A stretch of 25,797 nucleotides of DNA from Nemertoderma westbladi (GCA_032718475.1 JAUCBJ010004090.1:1-25797); one strand, 5' to 3'; shown: positions 1-10,063, numbered from the stretch's first letter. Numbers and translations are program-made. The notes: generated by a model not told the origin, from the sequence alone.

Positions 1-140
1 TACCGGTACACATGGTACATGCAGACAACCCCAATGTATTGCAAAATTTGTCAGAAAACCAGCTGATTTATCCTACAGTAATAATAATTTAACGCATATT
101 AAATTTGGATAAATAAATTTATTATAACTGCAATAACAGT

Positions 141-310
141 TACACTGATGCTGCACGAAGACCCCACGCAAATTCTACTTGGAAAATTTTCAAACTTTTG
201 CCAAACAACATGTGTACCAAGTTTGGATAGATTTCATCAAGGATTGGCCGAGTTATTAACGTTTAAAATAAAATACTGAAAAAAAACGCGACAGAACGAC
301 AGAACGACAG
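141..310. repeat. Dispersed repeat fragment, microsatellite-associated family
   Basis: This stretch carries CTGCACGAAGACCCCACG (151-168) and ATGTGTACCAAGTTTGG (about 210-226), followed by GACAGAACGACAGAACGACAG. Versions of the first motif recur near 10120 and 20518. The reverse complement of the second (CCAAACTTGGTACACAT) recurs near 16853 and, diverged, near 9667. It is therefore a copy of a family whose other members lie next to TGTC/TGGC microsatellites. No tRNA-type A or B box was convincing, so calling it a SINE would be a guess. Confidence 0.55.
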
Positions 311-421
311 GTTGATTAATGGTACCCCTACGCTAAGGCTCACTCACTTCGTGGCTCGCCCCACAGGTTGATTAATGGTACCCCTACGCTAAGGCTCACT
401 CACTTCGTGGCTCGCCCCACA
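310..421. repeat. 56-bp direct duplication (two copies)
   Basis: Two adjacent copies of a 56-bp unit begin with GGTTGATTAATGGTACCCCT at 310 and 366 and end in GCTCGCCCCACA. I see no difference between them. The reverse complement (TGTGGGGCGAGCCACG...) resembles the start of the repeat at 9507 (TGTGGGGCGAGACACG), so the unit looks like a piece of the same dispersed family that was locally duplicated. Confidence 0.75.
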
Positions 422-424
422 TTA

Positions 425-943
425 AGAATAATAATGGCTTAAGGACAGAACTTTGAGGTACACTAGAGGTGACCTCAGACCAACTGGAATGAATAGCAGC
501 CCTTAACTAGGGCAACTTCCAAGTAATTTTGCTTTGACATATCTACCAAGTTACGGTCTGACACTTTCATGAGAATATGGTCAGGTTCGGGTAGACCATA
601 GATGATGCGATTAAAACGATGAGAATCACGATCGCATAGGTCGTTAAACACTGAAATCTTAACAACGCCTTTAGCTTACAAGAACCTGAAAGGAAATTGG
701 AACTGACTGTATCAACTTTATTCTTTAAGTCACTAACATCCTTTACAATTCAATCAATCCGAAAAATTGATTCAGAAACTTTTTCATCAATGCCATCAAC
801 ACACCTCTGTTCTTTTTATCTACTTTATCCAGTTTAGCAGCTGATTTATGACACGACTGACAGGCCCAGTATATGGGGCCTCCCACTTGTTTCTGATCAA
901 CAAGAACACTAAACGTATTTTCATCGAGTGTCATTTTCGACAC
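425..943 (-). pseudogene. Decayed LINE: ORF1 remnant joined to an RT motif
   Basis: Reading down the minus strand gives, in different frames, the pieces of a non-LTR retrotransposon. First comes a segment with WACQSCHKSAAKLDKVDKK (943-743), a Cys-x2-Cys knuckle followed by a charged stretch. Next is a coiled-coil-like DVSDLKNKVDTVSSNF, about 749-695. Then comes NDLCDRDSHRFNRIIYGLPE (about 650-580), matching the 'DR..R..NIIIYGLPE' lead-in to the RNA-binding domain of LINE ORF1 proteins. After a stop and frame change, WSEVTSSVPQSSVLKPLLFL (482 to about 423) matches the RT motif usually written VTSGVPQGSVLGPLLFL. Key glycines are replaced by serine and lysine, so it is dead. ORF1 and RT are separated by thousands of bases in an intact element, so an internal deletion or template switch joined them. 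Assignment is by motif reading; the clade is unknown. Confidence 0.62.
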
Positions 944-1954
944 ATTTCATGCATGGATAATATTTCGGTCCTAGCACTAGCATGTATGACATATTTAGAA
1001 GATCAGCAATATTTAATTTAAAACAATACCAGTAATTTATATCACGGTAGTTCAGAAGTTATACTGGTACAGGTACCTCAGTACCAGTATACCAGATAAA
1101 CCTGACTGTAATTATCTGACTGCAAAGCTGACACGAATGCTTTAAAGGGGCCAGCCGGCCCTGGCTCTGCTTTAAAGGGGCCAGTCGGCTCTGGCTCTGA
1201 GGAGTACAGTTCTGGAGGGACTGCACTAGAAATATATCACCAGGTCTGACTTTGTGCGTAATTCATGGCCTAATGGCCTAAGAAACATATACTTGACTTT
1301 TCTTTACTTTGGCCATATCTTAAGTTACTTAACTTGATTGATTAACTTAATTAACTTAATTAACTTGCATTAAACAGTTCCGATCCCATTACCGCCTCGT
1401 TTTATTTGTAAATTTATTTTGAATTTTATTTAATTGGGTTTTTTAATGTATAATATATTCCGCTGGAGACACCCGAAACGGGCGAAATACGCATACGGAC
1501 ATAAACTCTTTTATTTATGTACGTGGCAAGACCCTCACCCCAGTTCTTCCCTCCAGCCCCCTGGAAGGCTCAACATATAATATGCCCACGCCACGCTCGA
1601 CGTCAATCCGCAACATTAAATATATGGATTTAATATCTTAAGTTAGTATTTATAACTAATTTTTATGCCTATTACTGTAATTAATGTATAATTAATTTAG
1701 TTTACAGTTTTAAAATTAATATCTAATTTGTTATATTATATATATTTAATCAACTTATGATGATATAAAGTAAATAGATCGAAACGTTTATAAATATTTT
1801 TTATTGCTTTTTCGCTATTATTTCTATTTGTGATTTTATGGCTTTGATTCTTTATAAGCTCTTCAGTGACCCAAATTCCTCCTACCTCACCAAATTCATC
1901 CGAATTCTACATTCAACGAAACTTTACATTTACTGTAATAAAATACCCTTCAAA
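944..1954. other. AT-rich intergenic stretch with small repeats
   Basis: No coding sequence is recognised. It contains a hairpin with 10-bp perfect arms (ATACTGGTAC 1061-1070 and GTACCAGTAT 1081-1090). It also has two adjacent 30-bp copies starting TTTAAAGGGGCCAG (1141 and 1171), and a run of TTAACTTAATTAACTTAA-type sequence near 1335-1370. The rest is plain AT-rich DNA. Confidence 0.6.
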
Positions 1955-2601
1955 TATGTTGCATATTAATTATATTTCCAAGGCCACGAATAATCAAAGT
2001 AACAATTATTATGCTCCGAACTATTTATTTATCTTGCATTAGAATTGACGTAAAATGAAATTAAATAATTTTTAGCTCATTAATTTATCAAGGCTGTACA
2101 CAATCAATTTCCATACACATTTGATGGCGATTCGCTTTATTCAATTTGGCATAGCCTGAGGGAAACTTTTCTTTCTAAAAATAATGCGAGATTGAGCCTA
2201 CATTATTGTGGCCTTGCTTCAGCCTTCACACCCATAATTAATCACGGATATTATTATGCTAAAGCAGCAATAACATATAATATGTTGCATATTAATTATA
2301 TTTCCAAGGCCACGAATAATCAAAGTAACAATTATTATGCTCCGAACTATTTATTTATCTTGCATTAGAATTGACGTAAAATGAAATTAAATAATTTTTA
2401 GCTCATTAATTTATCAAGGCTGTACACAATCAATTTCCATACACATTTGATGGCGATTCGCTTTATTCAATTTGGCATAGCCTGAGGGAAACTTTTCTTT
2501 CTAAAAATAATGCGAGATTGAGCCTACATTATTGTGGCCTTGCTTCAGCCTTCACACCCATAATTAATCACGGATATTATTATGCTAAAGCAGCAATAAC
2601 A
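1955..2601. repeat. Perfect 326-bp tandem duplication
   Basis: Bases from TATGTTGCATATTAATTATA at 1955 to GCAGCAATAACA near 2275 are repeated, without a difference I can find, at 2281 to 2601. The period is 326 bp. No coding sequence or terminal repeats are visible inside. Perfect identity means either a very recent duplication or an assembly/haplotype artefact. Confidence 0.85.
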
Positions 2602-2705
2602 ATTAAGATCAAAAGTACAGTTCATTTCCTGTAATTATTGTATGTTGGCTGCATCCCAACCCGGTCATTTCCACTCCTGTTACAGGGGGGGGGGGGGGGG
2701 GGGGG
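2602..2705. other. Spacer ending in poly-G tract (21 G)
   Basis: A uniform run of 21 G occupies 2685-2705, after unremarkable sequence. Together with a 15-G run (3322-3336) and a 23-C run (12766-12788) it is one of three long G/C homopolymers in an otherwise AT-rich window. Exact lengths are unreliable in any sequencing assembly. Confidence 0.8.
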
Positions 2706-2935
2706 AAGAAACTATCTGCTGAAGACGTTCAAATACGAAAAGACAGTCATGGGTTACATTAAATAAATTCTCAAAAGTATGTAAATCACTTGGAATCACA
2801 CCTTGTCTGAAGAAACTCTGGTCAGGAGTTGAGTCTGAGTTGCTATATGGCTCTCCCTGTTGGGTCTTTCTGCAGTAGACACCATATTCAGGGTTTATGG
2901 CATAAAATGCATTGCTTCCAAACCAATCGGGGCAT
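2706..2935 (-). other. Open frame without homology, possible broken exon or transposon piece
   Basis: On the minus strand an ATG at 2935-2933 opens a short frame containing WKQCILCHKP, then stops. A frame offset by one base stays open for about 80 codons down to the poly-G tract, with EYGVYCRKTQQGEPYSNSD and FENLFNVTHDCLFVFERL. The two frames read like one protein with a single frameshift, starting with a Cys-x2-Cys pair. I do not recognise the family. It could be a degraded exon, a transposase piece, or chance. Neighbours are repeats, and no splice sites or promoter could be assigned. Confidence 0.25.
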
Positions 2936-3809
2936 TATTATACAATATCGGTATTACATTATATCACCTTATACACTTTATACAAAATAACCTTATTCAT
3001 AAGTATATACTGTAAGTAATGAGGGAATTTATCCCTCATGAATTTTCTTATATAAAGCTTGCTTCCAATAGAAACTGGGTCGTAAATATTTCATCGTTGG
3101 TGATAGAATCTGTGAGTACGAGATGGGTGACACACTTGGGAAACGTGGCAATAAAGATATGAGTGAATTGATATCTTATGATGCTGTTTCATTTCTAAAT
3201 AACAATGACCTCATAAAACCTACATGAAAGATCTGAAACACTCTAGAGCTGCTATTTAATGGTGTATAGTTATATAAATTAACCCTATTAGTACCGGGCT
3301 ATAAAATGCTGTACAAATACCGGGGGGGGGGGGGGGTCATGTTGACCCCTCCCTCTAAAATCTACAAATATTAACGAAAACGTCTGATTTTTTTGTTTGT
3401 ACGTTTTTTGCTTGTCTGGATCCGACCGAAAAAAAAAATTTTCGAGAAAATGTACTGGGGTGATTATATTGCAGCACCAAAATTACAAGTAGTGCACAAT
3501 TTTCACAAAATTTGAAAGTTACATTTTTCGGCTAATTGTTTTTCAATACAGGTTTTCTGGGGCGCAAAATACATTTTAAAATATTTAAAAATGATATGAT
3601 TACCATAAATGGCTGTTTAGTCCTCTATGCGTAGGAAAAAATGAAAAAAACAAGTAACCAGCACTTTTCAGTTAGAACACAAAATTTTTAATTCACTTAT
3701 ACGATGCTATAAATTCACATTTTCAGGTTTTCTAGGGCGCTGATTCTAATGGAATACATTTCAAATATGCCAGATCATTGCTACTTGTATTTTTCGGCGT
3801 AATTTAGCA
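2936..3809. other. Non-coding stretch with 15-G tract and imperfect repeats
   Basis: No gene is seen. It contains a 15-G run (3322-3336) next to TCATGTTGACCCCTCC. There are also two imperfect copies of a segment with CAGGTTTTCTRGGGCGC (near 3549 and 3725), separated by about 176 bp. These probably belong to the same degenerate satellite-like sequence that continues to 4345. Confidence 0.5.
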
Positions 3810-4345
3810 AATTTTGGTGCTAGCCCCAAATTTCGTAGCCATCACCAAAAAGTACAAGTTTGCGATGTCCAGTGCTGTTTTTATTGATTCCGTCGGATTC
3901 AGGACCCTCATAAACCCGTATAACGCAAGAAACAAGATGATACTATCTACTGATCAATTTACTCATTTTCCAAAATTTGGTGCAAAACAACACCCACCGG
4001 CGAAAAATACAAGTTTGAAAACTCTTATGAAATTTTTACTGATTCCATTGAATTCAGAACCCTGACAGACCCGTATAACGCAAGAAACAAGATGACACAA
4101 TCAATTGATATATTTGATGGTTTTCAAAATTTGGTGCTAGCACCACATTTTGCACCCACTTCCGAAAAATACAAGTTTGAGATGTCTTGTTCGATAATTA
4201 TATATTCCATTGAATTCAGAACAGCCATAAACCTCTAAAATGTAAGAAATAAATTGTGACAAGCAATTTTATCTATTGAATGGATTTTCAAAATTTCGTG
4301 CTAGCACCAAAATTTGCACACAGCACCGAAAAATACAAGTTTGTT
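3810..4345. repeat. Degenerate tandem repeat, period about 155-164 bp
   Basis: The motif TACAAGTTTG recurs at 3853, 4008, 4170 and 4334. Each is preceded by a variant of AAAATTTGGTGCTAGCACC and followed, in the first three copies, by GATTCCATTGAATTCAGAAC-like sequence and CCGTATAACGCAAGAAACAA-like sequence. Four diverged copies are seen, with spacings of 155, 162 and 164 bp. The short open frame at 3814-4065 is a by-product. The array directly abuts the broken 3' end of LINE-1. Confidence 0.75.
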
Positions 4346-6277
4346 ATGCTTGGTGCAACTTGTATATATACCTAATAGCAGATCAGTGCCAATCTTTGGT
4401 TGATTTGCAAACTGAGAATCACATACAAGTCCTGGTGATGTGAGGAACTCCCGCAATATCACGGCCTCAAAGATCTTCCCAAAGATGCTCACGGTTGCAA
4501 TTGGGCGATATGAAGTGCAGACTGTTGGACCCCTTCCCTTGCCTTTATGTAGGTATGTAACAATTGTCATGCCAAACAGATCAGGTGTGTCTCCAAGCCT
4601 GAGGCATGTATTTATAATATCAGCGAGTATTGGGTCGATGAAGTTATCTTCCAGGACAAGAAATAGTTCAATAACAAGTGAAGCTGCATCAGGTGCCTTA
4701 CCTTTTGAGAGTGCCAGGAGGACTTTCCGGATGGTGACTGGGGAGATTGTTGGCAGACAAGAATGAGTAAATTTGTCCTTAATATTTTGCTGAAGTTCAC
4801 TGACGGAGGTCTCCAAATCGCTCCCTCTCATTTGTTCCTTTGCTAGTTTCTCCTGCAGGTTAGTTTGCAAATGTGCTGTTGGTATTATGTGAGATTTTGA
4901 TTTGAATTTATTCCAGAACTGCTTTGGGTTATTGTATATCAAGGAGGAGTTGCGGTCCACCACATTCGATACCGCATTATGAAAGAGCCAATTGCGCAGC
5001 CTCTTAACAGATCGACGTAACAGATCTTTGAAGGCATCACCAAGAGTACTCCCTTCCTTTTTACCTTGTTTGCACCACTACTGTATGTAAAGACCCTTTG
5101 TCATTTTGGATCGTTCATACAGTTGTTTAGAGCGAATTCTGATATTCTTACATTGTCTCCTTGGTTTGTATATTGGCAGTGTTGAGAGTGCAGCAGTTTG
5201 AATGATATTTTGGACACCTGTAGAGAATTCATTGAGTTCACTGCAGGTCCAATTGTTTGGATGTTTCATGGTCTGTGCCTGTAGGCTGCTGATTCCATCA
5301 CTTACTTGACAATTATACCTTGAGATATTATCATCTGACACCCGATCCCAGGAAAATTTAACTAGCCGTTTGACGTTCCTCATTGAGGGCTGTGATGCAC
5401 TACGTATTGGCAGGCATATGCATGCAACCACTGGTACGTGATCCGACATATTGTATACAGGGTCTTCTTCTAGGACCTCGCCACTAGTAACTATGTCATG
5501 ACTGCCTATGAGTGTTAAGATGTGGTCTATGTATGATGTACCATGCCCACGGAATGTAGTGGTGGGCCCTGTAAAGTTGGATTGAGTGTCTATGGCAATA
5601 CGGTTATTAGTGGTAAGAAAATTATCGAACTGTTCGCCACGTGGGGTTGCTTTATGTAAATGTGTCCGGGGTCCTTGTAACGTTCCTAAGTCAGCATTGG
5701 TGTCAGCAAGAATTAGTGGAAGAGAATGGGTGTGTGATTCCAGAATGGCTTCAAGTCGTCCAGTGAAGTCGTCATAGAATACCTTTCCTTAGCTTCCATC
5801 TGGAGCGTAGCAACTCAGTAGTAACACTACCCTATTAGAGCCGGTGATGGAGGCTTTGATGCCAACTATGTCATCGCCAGAAGAAATGCAGGTGACATCT
5901 GTAAAGAGGGACTTCCGATACCATAGTGCCACACCTCCCGCTCCCCTAATACGATTTGGATTGGTCAATAAACTTGTATAACTACCGAGGCCGAAGGCAG
6001 AGGTTGTTATACAAAATTTATTTGCTGAAGGAGAGAGTATGACCAAGGTTTTTCTAATTTTGCTGTTCGGCTAGTGTGGGGCCTCCATGCAGGTGAGACA
6101 ATGGTAGCGATTGTCTGCTGTTGCAATGCAGAACCTACAGATACATTCCTTCGTAATTTTCTGAAAGGGGGTCATGTTTCGACATAGTTTGTGATGGAAA
6201 CCATGAGAAGTACAATGTGTATTCGAGTATTCGTGTATCCTTTCCAAGTCGTTGAGGTGAACGCGGGTACAGATATA
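4345..6277 (-). pseudogene. LINE-1: Cys/His domain, endonuclease and partial RT, truncated
   Basis: A single minus-strand frame can be followed for about 1.9 kb, broken by three stops: TAG 6073-6071, TAA 5791-5789 and TAG 5080-5078. The start is a Cys/His-rich segment, HCTSHGFHHKLC then CICRFC and HCLTC, resembling a PHD/zinc-finger type module. The endonuclease/exonuclease/phosphatase fold follows, with ILADTNAD, TFRGHGTSYIDHIL and the catalytic-type SDHVPV (about 5450). A basic linker and then the RT finger region follow, with KGKAPDAAS, YLHKGKGR and SYRPIA (about 4600). It stops before RT motif A, where ~160-bp tandem repeats begin. Target-primed elements are normally truncated at the 5' end, so loss of the 3' half implies a later rearrangement. 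LINE identity is firm; clade (CR1/Jockey-like is possible) is not. Confidence 0.85.
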
Positions 6278-6282
6278 TAGCC

Positions 6283-7505
6283 TTTATTGGCAAAACTTTC
6301 ATTGCGACTTTGGCACTAATTTTTATAATCTTCTATGACATCGGGTTTGAATATATTGGGATGTTTTTGTATGACATCTTCTATAAATGTACGAGAGTTT
6401 ATTAATTTTAAAGCCATTGTTGTTGAAGAAGCCGATTTGTGCAATGAAAGTAATCTTTTAATGTAGGATGATTTAATTTTATAGATTTCTTGAAGATTTT
6501 TCAGATTAAAGAAATTACCTATTTTCAAGAAAGCGTATGCAACTATTGGTTCGATTTTCATGTAATATATCTTCATTCCGGTTTCTATAGACAACATGTT
6601 GAGATTTGTGAGACAGGCGATAGCTCCGTAGGATTTCCTTTCCTTCCAATCTATTTGTTTTGTAAAACACAGAGATGGTTGTAAAAGAACCCCAAGATAA
6701 TCGTATTCATTGCACATCTGAACCCCTTTCGCAGAATAGTATAATTTATCAGAATGAGCTAATCTTCCTGCTTTCCTAAATTTGACAATTTTTGTTTTAA
6801 TCAAGTTTACTTCTATTTACTTTAAATCACTCCATCGCGATACAATATCTAAACCCTGCTGCAAAGCGTCTTTTTCGCGTGAGTATATTACTAAGTCATA
6901 TGCGAAGAAAATTAAACGAATAATTGCGGTAACCTGGCGGAGGGCCAGGGCGATGTCAGCAATAAACATAATGAAGCAGGTCAGAGAGAAACTGTCCCCC
7001 TGTAATATTCCTCGTAGCTGAGTAAATATTTTTGAGAACTGTATACCTTTGAATATTTTTATGTTGTTCTGAAGAAGTGCCTTGCTAATATCGAAAATAT
7101 TTCCTTTAACTTATAAATAACTCCGTATAAATTATATATCTTTGCTAATAGTAAAATCCTGTTTACGACATCGAATGCTTTCCGAAAATCGATAAACGCG
7201 GCATAACTTGTTCGAGTTCTAGGATCACTGTTATTGTGAGAGCGCGGCGAGTGTATAACTGAAGATATATCGTTCAAAAGTTTCCCAAGGGCCTGAGTCG
7301 TCGATCTGCCTCTAATAAATCCGTACTGTTCACCAGGGAATAAATTTCTAAAGTTTCTTTGTACTCTTTCATTTATTAAGGAAGTGAATAGTTTTAATAG
7401 AATACTGATAAAAGCAATACCTCTGTAGTTATCAGGTTCAGTAGTACTACCTTTTTCCTTGTACAGAGCCCTTGCCCTCAGAGCGACTTTCTTCCACTAC
7501 ATTTG
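6283..7505 (-). pseudogene. LINE-2: RT domain and C-terminal part, mutated
   Basis: The minus strand reads WKKVALRARALYKEKGS, NYRGIAFISILLKLF, EQYGFIRGRSTTQAL and FIDFRKAFDVVN (motif A, about 7175). After a frameshift near 7065-7080 come RGILQGDSFSL (motif B) and FFAYDLVIYS, then a stop near 6820, then the connection domain down to EDYKN and a stop at 6316. Motif C should be F/Y-x-D-D; here one aspartate codon is TAT (FAYD, 6906-6895), so the enzyme would be inactive. An AATAAA hexamer follows the stop (6288-6283). The 5' side continues beyond a 1.8-kb insertion, at 9295-9370. It lies head-to-tail with LINE-1 on the same strand but is a different family. Confidence 0.85.
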
Positions 7506-9299
7506 CTGGGCGAGTGTGAATATAAAATTATGATTAATCGTAGCATGTTAAGATTAATCGTAAATATATTTGCGAACGATATTGTTCGTAATAGCAAAAT
7601 ATTTATACTGCACTGTGTATAAAGGAATTTACGATTAATCGTACTATTTTTACGATTAATCGTATTTTATGATGGAAAATAAAATATGCTGATATGAATA
7701 AAATTTGTTGAATAAAACGATGGCTGTCGTAAATATAGATCTTACGTATTAGAAAGCTTTCGTATATTTATGGCAACTCACGTTTGTGCCGTAGTTTAAC
7801 TAAAGCAAAGTAAATAGTTTTTAAAACAAGTTTAGATTTTTTATGATAATTTCTACAATAATTTATTAATCATTAGAACATCATTTTCTAATTACGTAGA
7901 TTTCATTCGGATGGGAACCAGCCAAGCCGGTAATGTATTTGCGATATTGGAATAAAAAATATTTAAAAATTGCAACACACAACAAACATATGCAATCGCA
8001 CAAACAATGTAACTAAAACTTGTTTATAAAATAACATCAATAACTAGAGTCCATAATACTCCTGCAGTCTAGCTCGCTTCTGCGAAAGACTAAGAGAGTT
8101 GATTGGTAAGGTTGTGGTTCAGGATTAATCAGCACTATTTGTGTCATTCTATTTCGGTGCACCCACAGAAATGCGGAATTGTACAGACTTTATTGAGTAA
8201 TTAGAGGTCCATGTAGAAAACAGCTGAGGTAGCGCATTACAGTATTAAAGTAAGATTATTTGACTTATTTTACTTTTTTCGCTCGAATATACCCGGAAAT
8301 GGGGAGTTTTTTTAACTTAATTTTTCATTAAGGGGGTAGCCACTAGGGTGGGCCGATAGTAGCCTAGTAGCCACCCTATAGGGTCAAAGTTTCGGATATT
8401 TGTTTTTTATTTTATCCAGAGTAGAATTGAATAAGTATTTTAATCTGAAAACGGCTTAGTAGAGATATATACTTTAATTATAGAGTAATCGTGGAATCTA
8501 TGCCTATGAATCCGACCGTCACAATGTATGACAGCCAGCCAGCCAATCCGACTGACAGATAGAGTAGATTAAACAAAATATTAAAATTGATGTCTGAAAT
8601 TAAATCAGCAACCACGAAAACCCCAATAAATAGAATTGTAGTTAGGTGGTGTGCTTCCTTCATGTAAGACATTATTACCGGTAACCAACTACATAAGACT
8701 CACGACTGGCAGTTTTGCGCGGGAAGGTTTGAACTTTTAAGCAAGCAAGCAAAGCAAACTGTCGGCTGAGGCCGGAGGCGACCCGAAGGCTCCTCTTTCG
8801 ATAGCTGCTACCCGAGGGTAGGGGTGGGCGCTACTCCTATCCCAAGATTTACCATATAACTTTTAACACAATTATAAATTATATCTGACATTATTTCACA
8901 TAATAAAACACTACTCCATGATCATTTCTTAGGAGTTGTTTGTACTTTTTGATTAAGGATAGCTACCAAAAACTAACTTTTTTGAATTTTTTAAAATGGC
9001 GACAAATACGGAACTCAAAAAATAATAATATTAACTAATTATTCTGAAAATAATTCATTTCCTAAAATAAATAAATAATTCCCCTTAAATTATGCACTGA
9101 AAATATGAAAATACGTTTTATTCACAATAGCGATACGATTAATCATCAAATTTATATGATCAATCTTGACAATGTGCGATTTTATTCACATGAAACATAC
9201 GAATAATCGTTGCAACGATTAATCGTAAAAATAGTACAAATGAGAATTGATCGTATGATGGCGATTAATCGCTTTATCGTTTTATTCACACTCGTCCAG
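7506..9299. mobile_element. Non-autonomous TIR element inserted in LINE-2
   Basis: The ends are inverted: CTGGGCGAGTGTGAATA at 7506-7522 and, reverse-complemented, CTGGACGAGTGTGAATA at 9299-9283 (16/17). Just inside lie palindromic ACGATTAATCGT sites or one-sided variants: 7531, 7551, 7631 and 7652 on the left, 9135, 9215 and 9261 on the right. TTTTATTCACA is repeated three times at the right end (about 9118, 9181, 9280). Such subterminal repeats are typical transposase-binding arrays. Removing the element brings together LINE-2 residues LLERFTKIGSW and WKKVALRARALY, which confirms an insertion. No transposase is present and no convincing target duplication is visible, so the superfamily is undetermined. 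The outermost CTGG/CCAG may be target sequence. Confidence 0.75.
8478..8672 (-). CDS. Short hydrophobic ORF, two possible membrane segments
   Basis: A 64-residue ATG-initiated frame inside the TIR element has two hydrophobic stretches, HLTTILFIGVFVVADLIS and NLLYLSVGLAGWLSYIVTVG, split by a short polar loop. This would make a small helical hairpin membrane protein if expressed. I do not recognise it. Hydrophobic frames arise easily by chance in AT-rich DNA, and there is no homology or regulatory support. It most likely is not a gene. Confidence 0.15.
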   Translation of the reverse strand: MSYMKEAHHLTTILFIGVFVVADLISDINFNILFNLLYLSVGLAGWLSYIVTVGFIGIDSTITL

Positions 9300-9370
9300 G
9301 AGCCGATTTTTGTAAACCTCTCCAATAGGATATTATAGATAATTTTTTTAAACAGGGTATGTTATGAACA
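9295..9370 (-). pseudogene. LINE-2, 5' fragment upstream of the insertion
   Basis: The minus strand reads LFKKIIYNILLERFTKIGSW, the segment that normally precedes the 'W...L..LYKKG' stretch of non-LTR reverse transcriptases. It resumes at 7505 after the inserted element. A TAA lies just upstream in this frame, and beyond about 9370 I cannot follow the element; it ends there or has decayed. Confidence 0.6.
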
Positions 9371-9504
9371 GTTTCTCGAATTGGTCTTTCCACTATTCCG
9401 CTATGCACCCCCAACCCGTGATAGTAAGGTAGAAAGAATTGAGGCATTAGATACTTATTTACTGGCTTATTAAACACCCTGTATAGGTAGCCGTCAATTA
9501 CAAC

Positions 9505-9587
9505 TGTGGGGCGAGACACGTAGTCGGCGAGCCTTTGCATACGGTTCATATAGGGCAAATGGGGCATGTCCGTCTGTCTGTCCGTCT

Positions 9588-9620
<33 letters not shown>

Positions 9621-9730
9621 GTAAATGTTTGAACGCGAATTTCTCGGCATCGCTCGTTCGGAATTGAACCAAACTTAGTAGGTAAGTAGTAGAGAGAAAG
9701 TTTAGAAAGTTTGTAAAGTTTGGTGAAAAA
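9505..9730. repeat. Dispersed repeat with (TGTC/TGTCCG)n core
   Basis: The order is TGTGGGGCGAGACACGTAGT, then CATACGGTTCATATAGGGCA, then a GTCT/GTCC microsatellite (about 9568-9621), then GAACCAAACTT and AGAAAGTTTAGAAAG. The first half recurs inverted at 10064-10145, and the second half resembles 16852-16900. The 128-residue minus frame across it (9286-9672) encodes the microsatellite as a DRQT repeat and is not a gene. Confidence 0.7.
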
Positions 9731-10063
9731 TCATGCAGTCTGACGTCAGCTACGACAGATTATGTGGTTTTTAGAAAATGTTAAATTTTTCGGGAAGGCC
9801 TCATTTTCCTGAGCTGAAATTTTGATGGCCTGTAGAGAATCATGAAGTCTATCTTTTACGAAATTGAAAAGTTAAGACATTTAATTGGGGATCCGCTAGA
9901 GACTCAGAAGTAATGACATAGGCCTACCGGTACGGTACTGCTGTACAGTGGTGCACTGGTAAGTACGAAATTGCAGAATAACAATTTGACACCACCTAGC
10001 GGATTAACATATGATTGTATATCGAATGAATACATTTATAGCATGGGATATGGGGTCCAAACT
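9731..10063. other. Spacer between inverted repeat copies
   Basis: No gene or clear element is seen. The stretch separates the two inverted copies at 9505 and 10064 and could be the loop of a foldback structure or simply older flanking DNA. Confidence 0.4.

Noticed and set aside
1955-2601. Pair of LTRs
   Set aside because: The copies are directly adjacent with no internal region, and no TG...CA ends or target duplication are seen.
4440-5777. Plus-strand frames at 4440-4766 and 5586-5777
   Set aside because: Antisense to LINE-1 coding sequence, without motifs of their own.
9286-9672. 128-residue minus frame with DRQT repeats
   Set aside because: It spans a microsatellite and the end of an inserted element; the LINE-2 signal is in a different frame.
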